A DNA stretch of 64,000 bases from Gracilaria gracilis (taxonomy: Eukaryota; Rhodophyta; Florideophyceae; Gracilariales; Gracilariaceae): the NCBI GenBank assembly GCA_030374805.1, contig JARGSG010000002.1:62001-126000 (forward strand), written 5' to 3'. The notes below the pieces were generated by a model. It did not search any database, was not told where the DNA came from, and saw only the letters and a program-made list of their open reading frames with translations. Of the stretch, positions 31,500 to 43,580 are shown in pieces. Both the position numbers and the translations under genes were made by a program. Numbering within the stretch: the stretch's first letter is position 1; every line of letters starts with the position of its first letter.

Positions 31500-33177
31500 A
31501 CCACTACAACAATTTCCGTAAAAAAAAGTGCTCCCTCGGGCGGGACTGCGAGAATGGCAGCTGCCAGTCAGCGGTTCCAGTCCGTGCCTCTGCCTCAGTC
31601 GTCGGCTGCTTCCGCTTCTGGTGCCACATCCGTCGCGACTTCTGCAACTCCTGATCCAGCTCTTGTGTGGGACTGGTTCAACGCAAGCGTGCCGACGAGT
31701 GCAGGCGGATGGGTCAGTCTTGGTAGTCTTCGAGTGCGCGATCCTCACCGCCACAGCGGCCTGTTTGCACAATCCCCATGGTTCAGTGCCGAAGCCGTTA
31801 GGGATGGAAGGTTGAACAACTCCTACGCCGGTGACGGTTATCTCTCCGGAGGGCTTCCAGTTAGCGTCGTCCACTCATGGAACTGGCTGGCCCGTAACAC
31901 GTTCCATCCAGATTTTCTCTGGTATACGAGAAGCAAGAGCCATGCGCTCGATCGTCGGGAGATTGCCCGCATTGGGTAGGCCCGACAATTTCGGGCTCCG
32001 AACGAGCATCCGGTTCCGTCCCAGTTTGCGTTTGAGGTGGCGTACTACCGCACGTATGGCGAGGTGGAGTATGAAAATGGACTGGTTGTAGCCTTCAACA
32101 AGATTGACCGCTATAAAGATGTCGTCCAGACCCACCAGGTTCTCATCCTGTGGGCGCGTCAGACTTTCCGAGCCGGGTTCTGTTATCTTTGCAATTAATA
32201 GCGGCGCGAGTTCTTCGAGTGCTTCCGTCACGAGAAGAAGTAACGATCCCACTTTTGGATTTTGGTGCCGTGCCAATGTTCGGAAGTCGAGCGAATCGCG
32301 GGGCGTTCCCGTCAAGGACGACACGTGTCGCTGCCATCGTTCTGGCCTGCGATCGAAGTCCCTCGATGGTGCCATGTGAAACTCCCACCATGCCTGACGT
32401 ACTTCAGGTCTTATTACATGAAGGATCCGCCGCGCGGTCTGTGGAGTATCCTTGTCACCGAGCGGACATCTATTTTGCGGGTTTCTTGCTCTGGGACGCG
32501 TATGATCACTACCGACTTTGGTTCGTGCCGGAGATGATTCGCAGTTCAATTTCGAATTTGGACCCCACCGATGCTCTCGGATCCGTCTGCAACGCGCGAA
32601 AAGTCTTGTCCTTGGTGGAGGTCATCGACGGTGTTGAGTGGGACTCCGTGGCTGCCAGTCAGGTCTCGGAGGGTATCCTTCGTATTACAGACCGGTCTCC
32701 CGGACGCGAAGTCAGCACTGGTATTTAGTATACTTTGACCCATGGGAATGGCGGATAGTCACAGCCACTGAGGCATGGGAGCGCTGTCAGATCGAAATGA
32801 ACATCCCACAGAGCCATCCTCGCGGGTTCGTCTTCGTCGAAGACGAGGAAAAAGAAAGCCTTGGCGAGACAGGAAGCTCTATGCACCAGGTAGAGGACCA
32901 GCAAATTGACGTGATCGACGTAACCGGTGATGATGGCGGATCTGCTGATGCGACAGCGCAGGCTACGTCCAGCGCAGTTGGTGTGTGGCAGACCTCGGCT
33001 TGTGCAGGCGGGGCTGGTTCGAATACCGACCTTCAGGCTAGTGTTATTCGCAATTTCCTTCGCGGCATGGGCGTGCCCATATCTGACATGGTGAATGACT
33101 TGCCGCAGTTGCAGGGACTTGCGGCTCAGTGGTTCGCCCAAGATCGTGGATCCGGTCTCAGACCACCAGGCGTGTGA
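31500..33177 (+). pseudogene. Unrecognised, degraded coding region
   Basis: I do not recognise this protein. Plus-strand segments in changing frames look coding. The first has a Ser/Ala-rich start (near 31.55 kb, AAASQRFQSVPLPQSSAAS) followed by a Trp-rich stretch (VWDWFNASVP, SWNWLARNTFHPDFLW). The middle part is rich in aromatic residues. The last ends in an acidic linker and a short helical tail (VIRNFLRGMGVPISDMVNDL), closing at 33177. The order globular, acidic linker, helical tail occurs in several retroelement gag-like proteins, but no zinc knuckle or polymerase is nearby. It is broken in several places. An antisense frame of 224 codons (31875-32549) is judged a shadow. Confidence 0.4.
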
Positions 33178-34338
33178 TCGACCTCTTTAGTGGAGGGTCA
33201 CTAACTCGAGATAGCCTTCGTAGATACCAATATATCTTGGCTCTATCATAAAATTTTTCCGGTTTCTACCGTCTTCAGCAAACTTTCTTCATCCCCCTCT
33301 TCCTGAGGGGGCTGCACCCCGCGAGGGGCGGCTGCTCCTTACCTAAAGAAGTTATTTCGATTGAAGCGCCAAAGTCCAATTCTTCATCAACTTCTTCGTC
33401 TTAGGCTTTCTCTTCTTCCTCCTCTTCTATTCCAATGTATAGTGGCTCGTTTGCCTAGGCGACAAAGGTTTTGCAGATGCAGAAAAGGGGCGTGGGTGTG
33501 CTCTTGCTAACCGATTTGGGCAGTGTCGAGCGTGGCTGGTATTGGCTTCCGTGTTCGGCGGTGGTACTGCAGGACCTTAGAGCAAGTTAATTGCTCGATG
33601 GGTTTGTACGTGTCCCTCGAAGGAGGGTAATCGTACCAACAGATCTGATACCGAAGTTTCCGGCACAGTCGGTGCTGCGATTCACCACCAGGTCAACTAC
33701 GAACTTGCGTTCGTTGACAGTCCACTCTTCCGTTGACTTGACCAGTTAGTCCTCATCCGAGGCTGTTGAGGAATCTGCGCTAGTGAAATGGCGTGCTTCT
33801 ATATTGTCGTGTCTATCGCACGTGGTGGCATCCGATTTCTATTTCAGCTGTAGCGCATCCTGTATGCCAGGCTTCCTTGATCGTGCCTCCCACGAAGCTC
33901 CTAGACGAGTTAAGCTCCCCGATGTGAGGTTCGAAGCCAATCGGCTGTAGGGCTGCTGGCTGATCCCGTCTGAACGGACTGCGAGCTTCCGGCGTTCCGG
34001 CGGAATTTTTCCCGGAGACGTGGAACGAACCTTCTTGCGAGGGGCTAGCGAGCGATGTTCCGTCACGTGCGTTAACGACAGTTCGCCGTTTACGGCGGGC
34101 TGTGTGGTTCCCACCATCGCGGTGCCGTGGTGAGTCGGTTTAACTACGGTACTACCCTTTCTTGACGGCTTGAAACTCTCCGTAGCACTCTCCGTGGCAC
34201 GCTTGTGCCAACGTCGTGCACTGTCATGTTCATTTTCATCCTTCGAGGTATGCGGTTCTTCCACGGAGCATGGCGCGTGTTGCGCCGTGCGCCCATTTAA
34301 ATGAGTGGGCTTCTGTTCACCTAGAGTGGTATTCACCT
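33178..34338. other. No recognised gene; Ser/Pro/Thr-rich frame on the minus strand
   Basis: A minus-strand frame covers 33839 up to the insertion point of the gypsy element. It is rich in Ser, Thr, Pro, Arg and His and has no known domain. A similar open minus-strand stretch lies directly on the other side of the insertion (43581-43897). The gypsy element therefore seems to have landed inside an older frame, perhaps the 3' part of the gypsy fossil at 44.0-45.3 kb. A short C/G palindromic tract lies at 33,300-33,340. Confidence 0.4.
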
Positions 34339-34343
34339 GTACT

Positions 34344-34895
34344 TGTAGTATAGGGGGCCCGGGTTGGGGTGCAGTGTATGCAATTGGCCGCTCACGTGCA
34401 AAGGGGTAGTGCACGGTTGGCCGGTGCAGTGGCACTGCCACGTGTACGAGTTGGTGATCGAATGCCGGACGGGTTGGCCGAGCGTACAAATTGGACACGT
34501 GTACTAGTTGTATAGTGCTGGGTGGTGACAATCCAAATTAGACCGTTCGTACAGTAGTTAGTAATGGGGCCCAGGTCCGATACTTACTTGTAGCTCGGAT
34601 CTCCCGAGGCCCCAATCGTAAACGATAAGCATCTTCTGCCGAACGTCTTCTTCGTTAGTTTGCACTCACGATAGACCGCTCGGCTACTTCTTTATTGGGT
34701 TTCTCAGACCGTTCGTACCCTTCCGCACGTTCCTGCACGTGCCTGGTGATACCAATCGTTCACTCTCCCCTCGACCGCCCGGTGCTTCCGTTCCTTTTCT
34801 CCGTTCGGATTCATTACAGTCACAAAACTGTACGATGCCGCCGCTCCCGTCTCAAGACCGCTTCGGACTCTCTCCTTTTTGCGCATTATACCACA
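34344..34895 (+). repeat. 5' LTR of the 34.3-kb gypsy element
   Basis: 552 bases, TG to CA ends, with terminal inverted TGTAGTATA / TATACCACA. The partner is 43024-43575. Confidence 0.95.
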
Positions 34896-34896
34896 T

Positions 34897-34916
34897 TGGT
34901 CTCCCGACCTAGAAGT
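34897..34916 (+). promoter_or_regulatory. Primer-binding site (tRNA-primed)
   Basis: TGGTCTCCCGACCTAGAAGT, one base after the LTR. It starts with TGG, as expected for pairing with a tRNA 3' CCA end. The identical 20 bases follow the LTR of the element at 60.7 kb. I cannot name the tRNA. Confidence 0.75.
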
Positions 34917-34972
34917 AGAATTGGAGACCGTACGGAGCAGCCGAACCGGTCGTGCAACCGATACGTACAGTA

Positions 34973-36930
34973 TGAGTCATCGTCCGCACGGAGAAATGGG
35001 TGAAGGGTCTTTGGTCGAAAAAGACTCCGCAGAGTCCGTACCGGTCGCAATTCGCGCCGTTTCGGATGCCAGTTCGGTTGGCCGCCGGAGCACCCGAAGT
35101 AACGCGACGGCCTACGACACGCCTTCAGATGAGCCCGAACGGATTCTCCAAGAAGGCTCCGCAAGTACCAGGTTAAAGTCCGTACGGAACGAGGACGAGG
35201 CAATTGCCCTCGCCCCTTTTCCCGGAACGGAGAAGACGCCGCGGGGCGAAGCTGACCCCACGCTGCCACTCCTTACCGAACGGACTACCGCACGGGAACT
35301 CTGGGCAGGGATCGCTCCCTATGCCCTGCAGAGTCTCCGAACGGAAATTGAAGTCCACGTCCCCATGGCAGTAGAGACGTACCTCAGGAACCGCATCCCG
35401 GGGCTTCTGAACCAGGATATTCCACCGATCGTACAGGACATGGTCAGGAATATCCTGAAGACAGGCCGTTCGAAACCCGCAACGTCAGCTGTGAACAGTA
35501 CACTGGCCGCACTGGTAGCTCAGCTACCGACCCACCCACCCAAATCATTATTGACCGTACGGACAATACCCCCGCTAGCGGCGAGAGGCAACACGGACCG
35601 GAACTGAAGAAGGGCCCAACGAGGGGTCCGACCGGAGTGTACCTCCCGCCAGTCAACCCGCAGGACGATCCGAACGGAAGCTCAGGAGATTCCTCCGACG
35701 AGAGGAGAAATCGCCGCCGCAGAGGCGGTAGACCAAGCGGAAGTTCCGATTCGGATGAAGCGTCCCGTAAACGGAAAGATCGCCGCCGCCAGAGAAGGCG
35801 ACGATCAGCCAGAACGGACTCAGACTCTTCGGAGTCATCGTCGAATGACGACTGCACGGATTCGGAAGTCGACCGACACTCCCGCAGCCCTCGGCGGAGG
35901 GGGAAGCCCGATCGGTATCGTTCCCGTTTGGACAGGTTGATGCTAGAACGTATCAGGCCCTTGAACGAGAAGTTCGCCAAAGTGGTGGACTACCGTACGT
36001 ACAGGTTGCTCAGGAGGAGCCAGACGTACAATTCGCGGGTGGCGCGCAAGATTGCGCGCTACCAAAAAAAATTGAATGTCCAGATGAAGGGTCATTCCTT
36101 TTCAGGGACAGATCCGATATCGGTTCTCAATTTCTTTGCAGCGGTTTAAACCGCTTGCAACCATAACGGACTCAATGAGGGAGCAGCCCTCTGGTGTTTC
36201 TAATTATACCTGACCGGAATGGCGCACGCTCTGGTTCAGTCACGACTTGAAGGTGAGTCTGGCGCTGTCGACCGTACTCGGGATGAGTCTCTCCACACGT
36301 ACAAAGAGCTGGCCCACTTCCTGTTGACCACGTACGCAACGGATGAGATCATTGCTAACGCGGCCGCAGAGGTCACCCTCTACCGCCAAGCGTCTGGCAT
36401 GTCCGAAACGGAATTTGCCCAGAAACTTTGGACGAAAGCGCTCCACTGTGGGAACTTGCCCGTTACGCAGAATCGTACGGAGAAACCCATCGTGTCTCAC
36501 GTCGACAGTCCGTCCAGGTCGATACTCAAAAACCCACCGCTCGGAAAGAGTCCTCTCGAACCGCTCGGAAGGTTCACAGTATCGATACTCAGCCGGAATC
36601 GATCTACTCCGTATCGGATGAAGACGAGGAACATTTCCTCGCGTTATCCCGCACGTCCTCCATGCCCTCGCCTCCCACTACGCCCTCGGCTTCAACTCCT
36701 GCGCAGTCCGTTCGGTCTTACTCCAGTCCCGCCAGCTCCCGGGTGCAACAAACCCAGGGGCAGGCACCAGTTAGACGGTGTCGGATTTGCCTCTCACGGG
36801 AGCCCAACTGTTGTCATTTGCTCCCACCAGACCTAAAGGAGAAGCTATTCGCCATACGGGATGCCAATTATCAACAACGCCGCGAGGAAGGCTATTACAA
36901 CGCCTACCAGACCGGACGGAAACCTTGAAC
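34973..36930 (+). mobile_element. gag region of the 34.3-kb gypsy element
   Basis: The gag region starts near MSHRPHGEMGEGSLVEK. It has a long Ser/Arg/Asp-rich linker (about 35.65-35.93 kb) and a capsid-like part with LNEKFAKVVDYRTYRLLRRS and a KKLNVQMKGHSFSGTDPISV block. It ends in a Cys-rich segment (RRCRICLSREPNCCHLLP). It aligns well in order and motif with the open gag at 61.4-63.5 kb, whose equivalent blocks are LNDMFTKAVDYRSYRLRNRS and CWLCLSPDHLANRC. Gag would package the RNA. Broken in a few places. Confidence 0.8.
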
Positions 36931-37049
36931 CCCAAGGGACAATACCGGATATCGCCAGGGCGGACAGCCTCGCCAGCCGTACTCACCACGACCGAAAAAG
37001 CCGCTATGCTGTTCGAGGAGCCTGCTCCTGACCAGTAAAACGACCGGAA

Positions 37050-39450
37050 GGAAGCGTAGAGGCATCGTCTCCTCCACAGAGGCCTAGCCTCGCCCCGTCA
37101 GAGACAGACCGAACGGGCTCCATCCGAGGGGAGTTTCCTGTTCTGACATACAACCTGACCGATACGGATGTAGAAGCCGAAACGGTCCTCTTTTCTAGCG
37201 CGAACTACAAGGTGCACCTGTCGGTTGGCCTCAACACGGCACTGATATATCCGTTAGCGGGAGTTCTTGATACCGGAGCTGGACTCTGTCTGGTTCACGA
37301 ACGCTCCGAATTGGCGCTCAAAACTCCGACCGGACGTAAGAACCCGAATTACGGACGCGTCGAAGAACCAAATGGAAGTTGTGGGAGTTCTCCCTCTTAT
37401 GGTCTGAATCGGTGACCTCAACGTACGAGTACAGTTCCTGGGGTTTCTAACCTCTCCACCAGCATACTACTCGGTACTTCTTTTATTGACTAGTACGTCT
37501 TGGCAATACTACCACCGAAACGGACAATACTGTTACGACCCTCCAAACCCGTATCTATACAGTTTTTCGCCTACGGACCAAATGCACCTTCCGCGCCGCA
37601 ACCAGAACCCGAACGAGGAACCCCATCTAATAAGATACAAGTTTCCCGTCCGGTTGTTCTACCCCCAATGTCGGAAACGAACGTTTTGGTAACCACCAAA
37701 ACGTCCGGCTTGGTCTTTCTACAGTCTCATCATCGTACGGGATCGAGGGTCGAACTAACACTCCTTGCGGGTGGAGTTATGAAGCTTCGACCCGACGTAC
37801 CCTTTTTCGTTCGCGTAGCAAACTTTTCTGACTGCTCGGTTCGGCTACACAAGAACACCGTTATCAGAATTGCCCTTCCATCTCCTGTAGCGCTCATTAC
37901 TCCGCAACCATCGTCGCGGAGCGATGAGTCTAAGGAGGGGGAACACATTCCGATTTTGGACAGTAATTCCGAGCGGGAAAACAAGGATACCGAACAGGAG
38001 CAAGAAACCGTACGGAAAGATGAGGACGATTGGCCTAGCAAGGTACAGATCAGTTCTGAGTATGCTTCCGAACGGGATAAAGTCATTGAGTTACTTCGAC
38101 CGTTTGCGGACATGTGGGACGGCCGTCTCGGAACGATTGGGGCAGCGAAGCACCCCATCCATCTGGAACCAGGCGCTAAGCTCATATTCCAGATGCCGTA
38201 CCGTGCCGGACCCGCTCGAAGAAGACTCGAACGCAAGGAGGTGACAAAGCGGCTCGCTGCTGTCGTCATAGAACCGCTCTCGGCAAAATGGGCCAGCCCG
38301 GTCGTATTCGCGCTCAAGAACGACGGAAGAATTCGCTTCTGCGTCGACTACCGCATGTTGAACGCTACGATCGTACGGGACACGTTTCCACTACCCCAAA
38401 TGGACAAATGCATCGACTCTCTAGGAGATGCACATATCTTCTCCACTCTGGATGCCAACAGTGGTTATTGGCAGACCGAAATGGACGAAGCCGACCGGGA
38501 CAAAACGACGTTCACGTCGCACATGGGACTGTACCGTTATCGGAGAATGTCGTTCGGACTCAAGAACGCATCGGCTAATTTCCAGCGGGCTCTCGATATC
38601 ATCCTTTCACGGGTGAAATGGCAGTACGCACTGGTGTATCTTGATGACGTAATCATCTATTCCCGGACGGTTGCAGAGCATTATGACCATGTGCGGACCA
38701 TACTGCATATGCTCCGTTCGGCTGGTGTTTCTCTCCGACTGGACAAGTGCTACCTTTTCAGTGACACGGTGGACTATCTAGGCCACGTAATCCGACCGGG
38801 AAAGCTTCAAGTGTCTCTCAAGACACAAAACGCTATCAAACAGGCTAAACCGCCTACGACCCAGACGGAGCTCCGATCGTTCTTGGGGCTCTGTAACGTC
38901 TTCCGCCGGTTGGTCTCGAACTTCGCCCGAATTGCGGCTCCATTGAACCGCAAGTTGGAAAAGGGGCAGCCCACGAAGTTCGAGACATTGACCGATACAG
39001 AATACGCAGCCTTTGACGAGCTACGTCAGACACTGATACGCCCGCCCATTTTGGACATTCCCCTTCAAGGGTACTCCTACGTTCTGGATAGGGATGCATG
39101 CGACCGACAGGTAGGATGCATCCTGCTACAGAAGCAACCGGACGGAGGCCTCCTACCAATCGGTTACTGGAGCCGCTCTCTATCCAAGCCCGAACGGCAA
39201 TACTCAACTACCGAACGGGAATGCCTTGCGGTCGTCTGGGCCATACTGCACCTCCGTCCGTACCTGGAAGGTCAGAGGTTCACAGTCCGAACGGTCACCA
39301 CTCCCTGAGGTGGATACTGAACCCTGCGGACGCTTCAGGACGACTGGCGAGGTGGCGGTTATGTCTCATGGAATACGACTTCGATGTCGTCCACCGCCCG
39401 GGCATCAAGCACCAAGCGGCTGATGTACTTTCTTGGATCCAGGCGGACGG
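37050..39450 (+). mobile_element. Protease, RT and RNase H region of the 34.3-kb gypsy element
   Basis: A protease-like stretch (LAGVLDTGAGLCLVHE) near 37.26 kb has the DTG active site. A linker leads to RT with RFCVDYRMLNATIVRDTFPL, FSTLDANSGYWQTEMDEADR, the catalytic YLDD (LVYLDDVIIYSR) and the thumb/RNase H joint (GLCNVFRRLV). RNase H follows with VLDRDACDRQVGCILLQKQ and TTERECLAVVWAI. This is the longest open part of the element. Overall pol is decayed. Confidence 0.88.
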
Positions 39451-41266
39451 CAATGACAATTCTCCATTGAACGAAGAGGTACCCTGCTTGCTAGTGAATG
39501 ATCGTAGGGACGATGGTTACCTCATCACCAACATTACCGTTGACGCTGATGAGTACAGTGACGTTTGCGTCGACCGGCCAACGCCCGAACGGAAATCTGC
39601 TGGCATCCCCAAGGTGCTTGCTGTCACCTCGGAGGAAACCAGTATCGTTCCGGTCACGGTCGAAGAGCTGGTACGAGCTCAAGCAGATGACCCTTTCTGT
39701 GAGTCCGTACGGAAAGACATCGGCAACGATGTCACTTTGTTCGGCATTGACCGAAACGGACTCATCGTCCGCAAAGCCCCACTAGACGGCGCCATCCAGA
39801 ATGTCGTGCCTGCATCACTGCAGGCACGCGTACTCTACTTTGCACACTACCCCCGTCTGTTCGGCCATCCGGGCTCCACTCGGATGTATAAAAGTCTCCG
39901 TCGAGACTTCTACTGGCCTCATATGGCCAATGATGTATTCCAGACCGTACGGGACTGTCGCACATGCTCGACGACGAAGGGAACACACTTCAAGTCGAAG
40001 AAGCTGTTGAAGCTGTTCCCCGCCGCCGGTCCGCTGAAATTCGTCGCGATGGACATCGTCGGTCTATTCACGAAGTCCGTAAACGGTTGCCAGTACATAC
40101 TGGTTATTACCGATCGGTTTAGTAAGATAGCTCGTTTTATACCAATGCGGTTAACCACAGCTCCTGCAGTGGCGAAGGCCTTCTTGGGGAACTGGGTTTA
40201 TCCGTACGGAATCCCCAATTATCTGCTAACCGATAACAAACCACAATTCGTCTCCAAGTCCTTTGAGACTGTATGTACCGCTTTCGGAACCAAACACGTA
40301 CTAACGACCGCGTACCATCCGCAGACGAATGGTCAGGCCGAAAGGTTTCACAAGACACTCGTGGAGAGGTTACGCCACTACGTAGTGGATCACCAGAACA
40401 CTTGGCACGCATATGTTCAACCACTTACGTACGGCTACAACCTACAGGTCCATCGGTCTCTTGGAACCGCGCCGTTCGATGTTGCGTTAACGCGCAAACC
40501 CCCAGGCGTCCTGTTGGAGGAACTCAGTACGGCTTTGGACCCCACTACACCCAAACAGCCCACGGCCGCTTGGTTAAAACGATATACGCTCAAGCTCCTA
40601 CATGCCGCGCTGCAGACCGCTCGGACAAAGTTCACCCGCGCCCAACAGTGCTATAAAGAAAACTTTGATAATTCCGTACGGTACACGCCGAGCTTTACCC
40701 CACGGGAAGAAGTGTTTGTTGACCGACTGCATTACAAGAACACGGAGGAGGACCTTACGGATCAGGAACGTACGAATCGGAAGCTATTACCGAAGGCGGT
40801 TGGCCCGTTTAACGTTGTATCCGCAACGAACGCTACTGTCACTATGAACCAAGACGGTATTCACAACAGCATCAGCATTGACAGAGTGACAAAAGCTCCA
40901 ACAGCATGGTCAACAACCACACCGGTCACTTCCGAACGGACAGGCGGCACAGTAGCTGCTGACCCTGAGGGACCGTATGCGGACGAGCCAATTGACGACC
41001 AACCTACCCCACCGCCCGGAACAGTTCCGAGCGTGGTGGAACGCGTCGTGGACCATCGCAACACTCCGAACCGACAGCAATACCGCGTACGCTGGCACGG
41101 TTACCGTACGAATCAAGAAACCTTCGAACCACCCGGACACATCCCCCAACACTTTATTGCCCGCTACTGGCGTCGCAGAAACCGTACGGTATCTGCAACA
41201 CCTTCAGGAGGGGGAAGGGGAGTGCGCGGATCTCAAGGTCCGAACGTCCTTGCTGGTAAAGCATGA
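39450..41266 (+). mobile_element. Integrase and chromodomain of the 34.3-kb gypsy element
   Basis: Zinc-binding HHCC region (HYPRLFGHPGSTRMYKSLRR ... CRTCSTTK). The catalytic core has AMDIVGLFTKSVNGCQYILV (first Asp), LLTDNKPQFVSK (second Asp) and NGQAERFHKTLVERLRHYV (Glu). A basic C-terminal part follows, and then a chromodomain (VERVVDHRNTPNRQQYRVRW, HGYRTNQETFEPPGHI). The presence of a C-terminal chromodomain places the element among chromoviruses. A single frame runs through most of it. Confidence 0.88.
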
Positions 41267-43007
41267 GCTTCGAGCTACGACTCGAAGCAGAATGTACTGC
41301 ATTTATCGTACGATATTGGTCTGCCTGGAGAAACACTGAACCGTTGACGTACGCTATGTAGCATTTATTCTTTCGACTTGAAACATATCGCGTTTTGTTT
41401 TCGAGAACAACGCGCCTACTCTACTGTCTACTTGCTGAGAATTGCGAATGGACGTGGTACCGATCGCGAGCACGAACGAAGTAATGCTCTTCAGTTCTCC
41501 GCAAGGACGAATGTGGTATAGTCGAGAACCCCTGCGGGACGATACGTCACCCCCGTGACGGCAACACCTCTTCATAATGCCGGACGTACACCGCGACGTC
41601 AGCTGGGAGCTGGTTCCGAACGGATTTCCATACGCTTTTGGGCCGCATACGCACTGCAACTCGCGTGGTACGGCGCGGTTACTTGCAAGGCGAATGCAAA
41701 AATCCGACGCGGAAATTGCCTGCCCCTACGTTAGCAAAAACAGCGATTCAGTGTTTGGCCGCTAGCTCCGAAACGGTGGCGTTTCAGGCGTTCAAAACAT
41801 CCGATTTGGACTCGCCGCACGGTCTAAATACTTGTGATTTTTTGGAATGCACCCGCGCGCCTCTACACACAATACTGTGTATCGAATCGGTTACTGACGC
41901 ACGCGCGGGGCGCATACGCTCCATGCCCGAGTAATTCGCAATTTTTCGAGCCCGACCGGTGCGCGTCATTGCTGGAAGACTCGTCTGGCTGGCGCGACCG
42001 CTTCCCTTCGGACCGTGCGCCGTATCACACTGTGACTGTCACCGCTCGATCTCCGTCACCGAATCGCGTTCAATTTGTACGGTCGCACTTTACTCCTACG
42101 AACGTCCCTCGCCCGTACGGTCATGATGAGCACTGACGGTTCTTTGACCGCCATTTTATTCACGAACGTGGAGTACCGATACGGACACGACGTAATCGCA
42201 CTATCCAGGCAAACGCCCGACCGCTAAGGAACCGCCCACTGGACGTTCTCTTTCGAGACGTACCATGCGAGCCGATTTGAACACCCATCGGACGTTCTCC
42301 TTCGAGACGAAGCGTTCGCGCCGATTCGGATACCCACACGCCTTCACTGCGGTCAGCATCTGTCGTTATGTCCGCTGATACGTTACACGGTGAGCGCTCC
42401 GCGACGAGTCCATTCGTACAGTATCTTCTACAGTCAACTTCGGAAAATTGGGGATGATTTCGCCCCGCCCTTTTCGGGCAAACTTTCCGAAAGCGGATGC
42501 TGCGGCTTCCCGTTCACCGTACGGACTCAGCACACACTTGGTGCGTGTTACCGAACGGGTGACGCCAAACGTACACCGAGCGGTCGGCGGAGCTCACACC
42601 CTGATAGCTCCGCCAGGTACGCTCCGTATGGTGGCCGCCACGGATGCCAGATAGGCAAATGTTTACACCCAATGAGACTTGGTGGTCTGCATTGTCAGGG
42701 ACGTCGACATTGATCGCACGGACACCTGTGATCTGCACAGCCATACACCGTCGCGTACGTCTTGGGTGGCGCGTCATACGCCTTCGATCCGCCGTTTGCA
42801 TACCACTGCGTACCGTTCCGCTCGGTTTCATCTCCACCACAAGTACTCAGACTACTTTCGTCGCTCCCGCTCAGGAAATTTTGGCATGGCTTCGCCCCGC
42901 CCTTCTCGGGCAAAATTTCCGAACGGATGCGATGGCGCACTCTCGACCAGGCGGACATAGGCGTAGCGACTTAGCGACGCTGCGCGGCGCTCCGAGGGCG
43001 GAGCGCA
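41267..43007. other. Long non-coding 3' region of the 34.3-kb gypsy element
   Basis: About 1.7 kb between pol and the polypurine tract, without a recognised gene. GGACGTTCTCYTTCGAGACG occurs at about 42241 and 42292. A TTCGCCCCGCCCTTYTCGGG block occurs at about 42459 and 42890, each flanked by TTCCGAA and its inverted form, so both can fold. An extra unrecognised short frame cannot be ruled out. Confidence 0.55.
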
Positions 43008-43023
43008 AGTGTAGGAGGGGATC

Positions 43024-43575
43024 TGTAGTATAGTGGGCCCGAGTTGGGGTGCAGTGTATGCAATTGGCCGCTCACGTACAAAGGGGTAGTGCACGGTTGG
43101 CCGATGCAGTGGCACGGCCACGTGTACAAGTTGGTGATCGAGTGCCGGACGCGTTGGCCGAGCGTACAAGTCAGACACGTGTACAAGTTGTGTGATGCTG
43201 GGTGGTGATAATCCAAATTAGACCGATCGTACAGTAGTTAGTAATGAGGCCCAGGCCCGATATTTAGTTGTAGCTCGGATCTCCCGAGGCCCCAATCGTA
43301 AACGACAAGCAATTTCTGCGGAACGTTTTCTTCGTTAGTTTGCACTCACGATAGACCGCACGGCTACTTCTTTATTGGGTTTCTCAGACCGTTTGTACCC
43401 TTCCGCACGTTCCTGTACGTGCCTGGTGATACCAATCGTTCACTCTACCCTCGACCGCCCGGTGCTTCCGCCCCTTCTCCCCGTTCGGATTCATTACAGT
43501 CACAAGACTGTACGCTGCCGCCGCTCTCGTCTCAAGACCGCTTCAAACTCTCTCCTTTTTGTGCATTATACCACA
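43024..43575 (+). repeat. 3' LTR of the 34.3-kb gypsy element
   Basis: 552 bases, partner of 34344-34895, preceded by the purine run AGGAGGGG (43013-43020). About 93 percent identical to the 5' LTR by hand count. Confidence 0.95.
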
Positions 43576-43580
43576 GTACT

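Larger units (their letters stand above)
34344..43575 (+). mobile_element. Ty3/gypsy chromovirus-like element, full length, decayed
   Basis: A 9.2-kb LTR retrotransposon with all structural parts: 552-bp LTRs starting TGTAGTATAG and ending TATACCACA, a primer-binding site, gag, protease, RT, RNase H, integrase, a chromodomain, a polypurine tract (AGGAGGGG) and a 5-bp target duplication GTACT (34339-34343 and 43576-43580). By hand count the LTRs differ at about 40 of 552 bases (about 7 percent), mostly transitions, so the insertion is moderately old. Coding parts are broken in several places. The palindrome CCGWACGG is strikingly frequent throughout. It is related to, but distinct from, the element at 60.7 kb. 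Confidence 0.92.

Noticed and set aside
31875-32549. 224-codon minus-strand frame
   Set aside because: Antisense to a region whose plus-strand segments look more protein-like; Arg-rich and without a domain.
34897-34916. Primer-binding site pairing with the anticodon-arm side of tRNA-Asp
   Set aside because: Only nine bases (GGTCTCCCG) would match the remembered eukaryotic consensus, whereas the TGG start favours a tRNA 3' end.
35444-35980. 178-codon minus-strand frame inside the gypsy element
   Set aside because: Shadow of the Arg/Ser-rich gag linker.
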